Source of the DNA: Ktedonobacter racemifer DSM 44963
Lineage (GTDB): Bacteria > Chloroflexota > Ktedonobacteria > Ktedonobacterales > Ktedonobacteraceae
Direction of reading: 5' to 3'
DNA length: 64,000 nucleotides
Assembly: GCF_000178855.1 (NCBI RefSeq)
Contig: NZ_ADVG01000002.1
Span: forward strand, 310,001 to 374,000
Shown: positions 63,401-64,000 of the stretch, piece after piece
How the letters are laid out: each line of letters starts with the position of its first letter
How positions within the stretch are numbered: the first letter of the stretch is position 1
Notes under the pieces: model-generated
What the model was told of the DNA's origin: nothing
Seen by the model: only the letters and a program-made list of their open reading frames with translations
Database searches by the model: none
Made by a program: the position numbers and the translations under genes

Positions 63401-64000
63401 ATATGGGAAGATTTGTTGAATGTGCGCCCCATCGGTATCCGCGACGACTTCTTTGCCCTGGGCGGTCATTCCCTGCTAGCTGCACGCATGGTGGCTCAAG
63501 TACAACGAATGAGCGGTAAGTCCTTGCCACTCTCAATACTGTTTAAGAGCCCAACAATTGAGCGCCTGGCTGAGAGCATCAAGTCCGACAAACGTAGCGA
63601 GACACGCACGCCAGTTGTCGCAGTCCAGGCAAGCGGTACGAAACGCCCATTCTTCTTCCTTCACGGAGACTGGAATGGGAAGGCATTCTATAGCTTAAAG
63701 CTCTCCCAGGCTCTGGGGCCAGAGCGCCCATTCTACCTGTTGGAGCCATACATCTATACGGGCCTCGATGTCATTCCTACGTTGGAAGAAGTAGCGACGG
63801 CCCATATCAAAGCTATGCGCACGCTTCAACCTGAAGGTCCTTACCTGCTCGGTGGCTGGTGTAATGGCGCGCTCATCGCCTACGAAATGGCACGGCAACT
63901 TCAAAAGGAGGGGCAAGAAGTAGAGAAGTTGATTATGATGGATCCCGGAAGTGCGCCTACCTTCTCTTCCTGGCTGATGAAAGGCATACGCAACCTCCAA
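54422..64000 (+). CDS. non-ribosomal peptide synthetase, three modules plus thioesterase, 3'-partial
   Basis: One frame is open from ATG 54422 to the window end (3,193 residues so far). Order: half condensation domain (about 45-320, without HHxxxDG); A1 (335-840, YTSGSTGKPKG at 483) and T1 (LGGHSLL about 877); C2 (HHIISDGW about 1085), A2 (signature about 1558) and T2 (about 1945); C3 (HHIIADGW about 2146), A3 (about 2621) and T3 (about 3015); thioesterase from about 3070 (FFFLHGDWNG, LLGGWCNGALIAYEMA). Pocket residues read from motifs give DVWHMSLIDK (Ser), DILQLGMIWK (Gly) and VDWVISLADK (beta-Ala). No epimerase or methyltransferase domain is seen. The thioesterase nucleophile position holds Cys. 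The first ~1.5 kb is AT-richer than the rest. Confidence 0.93.
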   Translation, partial: MSTTKKTPKNQHTLIETEKLEEQVRISSAIDDTSMHTHTKGGISLPFEQEQIRDQEMEEHIAYWKAYLFTMPTELKLPVDYPRSVHTNNEEAIYTWTLPQSLVSTLRAYCRLRDVTLSALFLTGFQVLLHFYTNQDEFFIGVHSPTDRSLQSEQQAPFSNNVYPLRTLFTENPTIQSLFERTHQELIQTTRYQDIPFTHVLKKLKTEHNLVCPSPFQVQFAFSESLRSTPTALRIIPSAEDSRAVPGDLALQFIDQGENIIGQMSYNQALFDSTTIARQTEQLQILLAAMVNALTQPLAALPLLTEEEHQQIVIEWNHTAKAYPNDLCLHQLIEAQIERTPERPALIFEHRQLSYRELNEHANQLARYLRKLGVGPEVLVGVSMERSIEMVVALLAVLKAGGAYVPLDPTYPSERITFMLEDIAQSEHQQQLILLTQAHLADTLIADNRHIICLDTEWEIIAQEDSGNLPTIAQPGNAAYVIYTSGSTGKPKGVINTHRGICNRLLWMQDAYQLTEQDCVLQKTPFSFDVSVWEFFWPMMAGARLVVARPEGHKDSAYLVSLIQEQQITTLHFVPSMLQVFVMEPGLEQCTSLRQVMCSGEALPYELQESFFARHGAALHNLYGPTEAAIDATYWECQRNNQRHIVPIGYPIANTQIYILNRYGQPVPVGVPGELHIGGIGVARGYLNRAELTNERFIANPFSQDANARLYRTGDLARYTPGGEIAYLGRIDHQIKLRGFRIELGEVEATIGHYSAVREVVVVAREDIPGDKRLVAYIVWHKEQPGSIHELQQYMLQHVPEYMVPSAFLELSELPLSPNGKVDRRALPAPVTTRANLREDYVAPRTPAEQVLVDTWSQELGREQIGIHDNFFALGGHSLLAAQVISRLRASIQVTLPLRALFEAPTIAQLSKYIEQLKTRQETDALPPLRPFVRAWQPLSVASSMDGQKVMVVPVSFAQQRLWFMDQLTPGNPAYTIPALMHFTGELHVEALRMSLEAIQQRHEILRSHFALIDGQPQQIIRPAQPFTLKEVDLQAEPEHIRELTTQRLIEAEAQQAFDLTLGPLWRVTIYHLTPQQYVLALFIHHIISDGWTIGIFFKELERLYTSFATGQQPDLPELPIQYADFALWQREALREDRLKEHLSYWKQQLANAPGALELPTDRPRPATPTTRGATHTFPLSRALTEAIQAASRQEEVTPYIILVAAFQLLLHRYTGQDDIVLGSAIADRQLPEVQEVMGLFLNTVALRANLAGNPTLRELLRRVRDTTLDAHAHQDLPFETLVRELQLVRTTGQNALFQVAIQLDPPSSPSTTPWTLTRMAVGTGGSKFDLSLELDDHLEGLIGHFEYSTDLFDAATIERMAEHWQHLLTQIVADPGQHLADISLLTQNESEQLLAQVHTTRRDYPRDKRVHQLFEEQVTRTPESIAVTFADTSYTYRELNARANQLARYLRTLGVGRDTLVGLCLERSLDTIVALLGILKAGGAYLPLDPTYPVERIAFMLEDAQAPVLLTQQALASQLPPHAGHTVYIDRDREQMASNDEKNLDPVIDGEQLAYVIYTSGSTGKPKGVQISQHALVNFLLSMREEPGLNAQDRLLAVTTLSFDIAGLELYLPLVVGARLIIASRDDATSGSALAALLEREQISVMQATPITWRLLLSTGWKGHPALKALCGGEALPLELARQLLSRVGSLYNMYGPTETTIWSTLNKIEPEDQSISVGGPIANTSIYILDAYGQPLPPGIPGELTIGGDGLARGYLRRPELTAERFPMCRIQGKEVRLYRTGDLARLRVDGTLELIGRIDHQVKLRGYRIELGEIESVLARHPAVQQAVTLVREDEPGNQRLVAYILPQPGCVPDTSELRRLAQAHLPAYMVPSVFVVLETLPQTPNGKVDRRALPMPDISAHEGIESYIAPRTAIEQEMAHIWSHVLGREHIGIHDNFFVLGGHSLLAMQVAARVYTNLQTELPLRLFFETPTIAQQAAFLLQAKSGDTSTQLPEIRVAPRQAQADGTVLLPTSLAQRGLWFVDQLDDNTTAYNLQATMRLCQALNLGALQQSLDALVMHHEALRTTFATQHDEPVQVIAPARPIPITIHHLEDLPTEEREAEAHRLVTHEVQRTFDLQHGPLFRASLFHLESEEHLLLLTMHHIIADGWSINLMLRELATLYSAFVHGEIPGLPDVPTQMGDFAAWQRQWLQDDVLSRELDFWKLMLEGAPTLLELPTDRPRPTQPTHKGALYNFTLPPSLSEALKHLSQQEKVSLYMTLTTAFLLLLERYTGQQDILLGTTSAERGLTQIDTMVGYCINTLVLRNDLSGDPSVRELLARVRENVLAAHAHQHMPFDRLVQELQPDRSLGQSPLFQVFLTLDPPLADGASNWDFTQKNVPTGAAMFDLSLELADRPDGIEGLLEYSTDLFDEGTIARMAEHWRRLLESMVAHPEQQARKLPMLSEAEQRQLLLDWNNTHATYPHEGTIQRLFEEQVERTPGALALIDAEGTLTYRDLNARANQLAHFLRHEGIMPEARVGIALERSRTMIVALLAILKAGAAYVPLDPTFPQERLRFMLHDAQVSLLLTQERHINTLPLDSDIHALCLDRDWERIAQERTENPAAEITGESLAYLLYTSGSTGRPKGVLGTHRASLNRFHWMWTQYPFASDEVCAQKTTLNFVDAVWEIFGPLLQGVRLVLFPEAAVKDTQQFLDLLAQHQVSRLVLVPSLLRVLLESQPDLQTRLPHLRHWICSGEALPLDLVRRFQQALLQSKLLNLYGSSEVAADATCYELPPQAERVLIGRPIANMRVYLLDQQRRPVPVSVPGELYLGGDGVARGYHQRPDLTEAVFLADPLRPDSDVRFFKTGDWARYLPDGTLEYLGRVDQQVKVRGMRLELGEIETVLSQHQAIRQAIVVAREEGPSDTRLVAYVVCQPDQQVTQQELRDHLSAALPAYMVPALVVTLDALPLTPNGKVDRRALPKPENEHLDVKGTYVEPQTLMQRQLVDIWEDLLNVRPIGIRDDFFALGGHSLLAARMVAQVQRMSGKSLPLSILFKSPTIERLAESIKSDKRSETRTPVVAVQASGTKRPFFFLHGDWNGKAFYSLKLSQALGPERPFYLLEPYIYTGLDVIPTLEEVATAHIKAMRTLQPEGPYLLGGWCNGALIAYEMARQLQKEGQEVEKLIMMDPGSAPTFSSWLMKGIRNLQ

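Overview
The window reads as a chromosomal segment of a large-genome, multicellular-type soil bacterium. The combination of a form I CO dehydrogenase operon, many decaying insertion sequences, XRE-TPR regulators, a DUF4388 protein, very long multi-PAS kinases and an NRPS resembles Ktedonobacteria (Chloroflexota). That placement is an inference from gene content; no rRNA or tRNA gene was seen to confirm it. Base composition is uneven: about 1-16 kb and the 5' end of the NRPS are AT-richer, while the permeases, the ABC transporter relic, the PAS kinases and most of the NRPS are GC-rich.

Layout. 0-7 kb: the end of a PP2C phosphatase; a minus-strand group of a DUF218 protein, a PHP phosphoesterase and a SLOG-NUDIX fusion; an XRE-TPR regulator; a receiver protein; and a NUDIX hydrolase. 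7-15.5 kb: an apparent lasso-peptide (RiPP) locus. A zinc-ribbon/XRE/TPR regulator is followed by a clear promoter with an abutting palindrome, an Fe(II)/2-oxoglutarate oxygenase, two unknown small proteins, a 58-aa precursor candidate bracketed by hairpins, an asparagine-synthetase-like lasso cyclase, a fused B1-B2 leader-binding protease, an APH-type kinase and a receiver-like/NUDIX protein. No dedicated ABC exporter lies next to it. 15.5-21 kb: two small divergent XRE proteins around a palindrome, a membrane protein, a DUF4388 gene with an in-frame stop, and two APC permeases.

21-28.7 kb is a mobile-element graveyard: an IS21 element, a nucleotidyltransferase-like pseudogene with two in-frame stops, a GGCGGATCGAT repeat, the first copy of a dispersed structured repeat, an IS6 transposase and an IS607 element with a damaged tnpB. 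28.7-36.2 kb: a minus-strand CO dehydrogenase operon (coxM-coxS-coxL, an XdhC-YHS fusion, coxG) downstream of a GAF histidine kinase and NarL-type regulator. Three direct repeats lie between the regulator and the operon.

36.2-46 kb is a second mobile region: an IS605-like hairpin relic; an IS5 element with TAA target duplication; a truncated and frameshifted ABC exporter; two IS630 elements and a third element with IS630-like ends, stacked in series with single shared TA dinucleotides (the third carries a lipoprotein gene instead of a transposase); and further copies of the dispersed repeat. 46-52.6 kb: two minus-strand PAS histidine kinases, one with about nine PAS domains. 53-54 kb: another repeat copy and a sigma-factor relic. 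54.4 kb to the end: a three-module NRPS open at the window edge (half-C, A-T, C-A-T, C-A-T, TE). Its binding-pocket codes suggest Ser-Gly-beta-Ala, and its thioesterase appears to have a Cys nucleophile.
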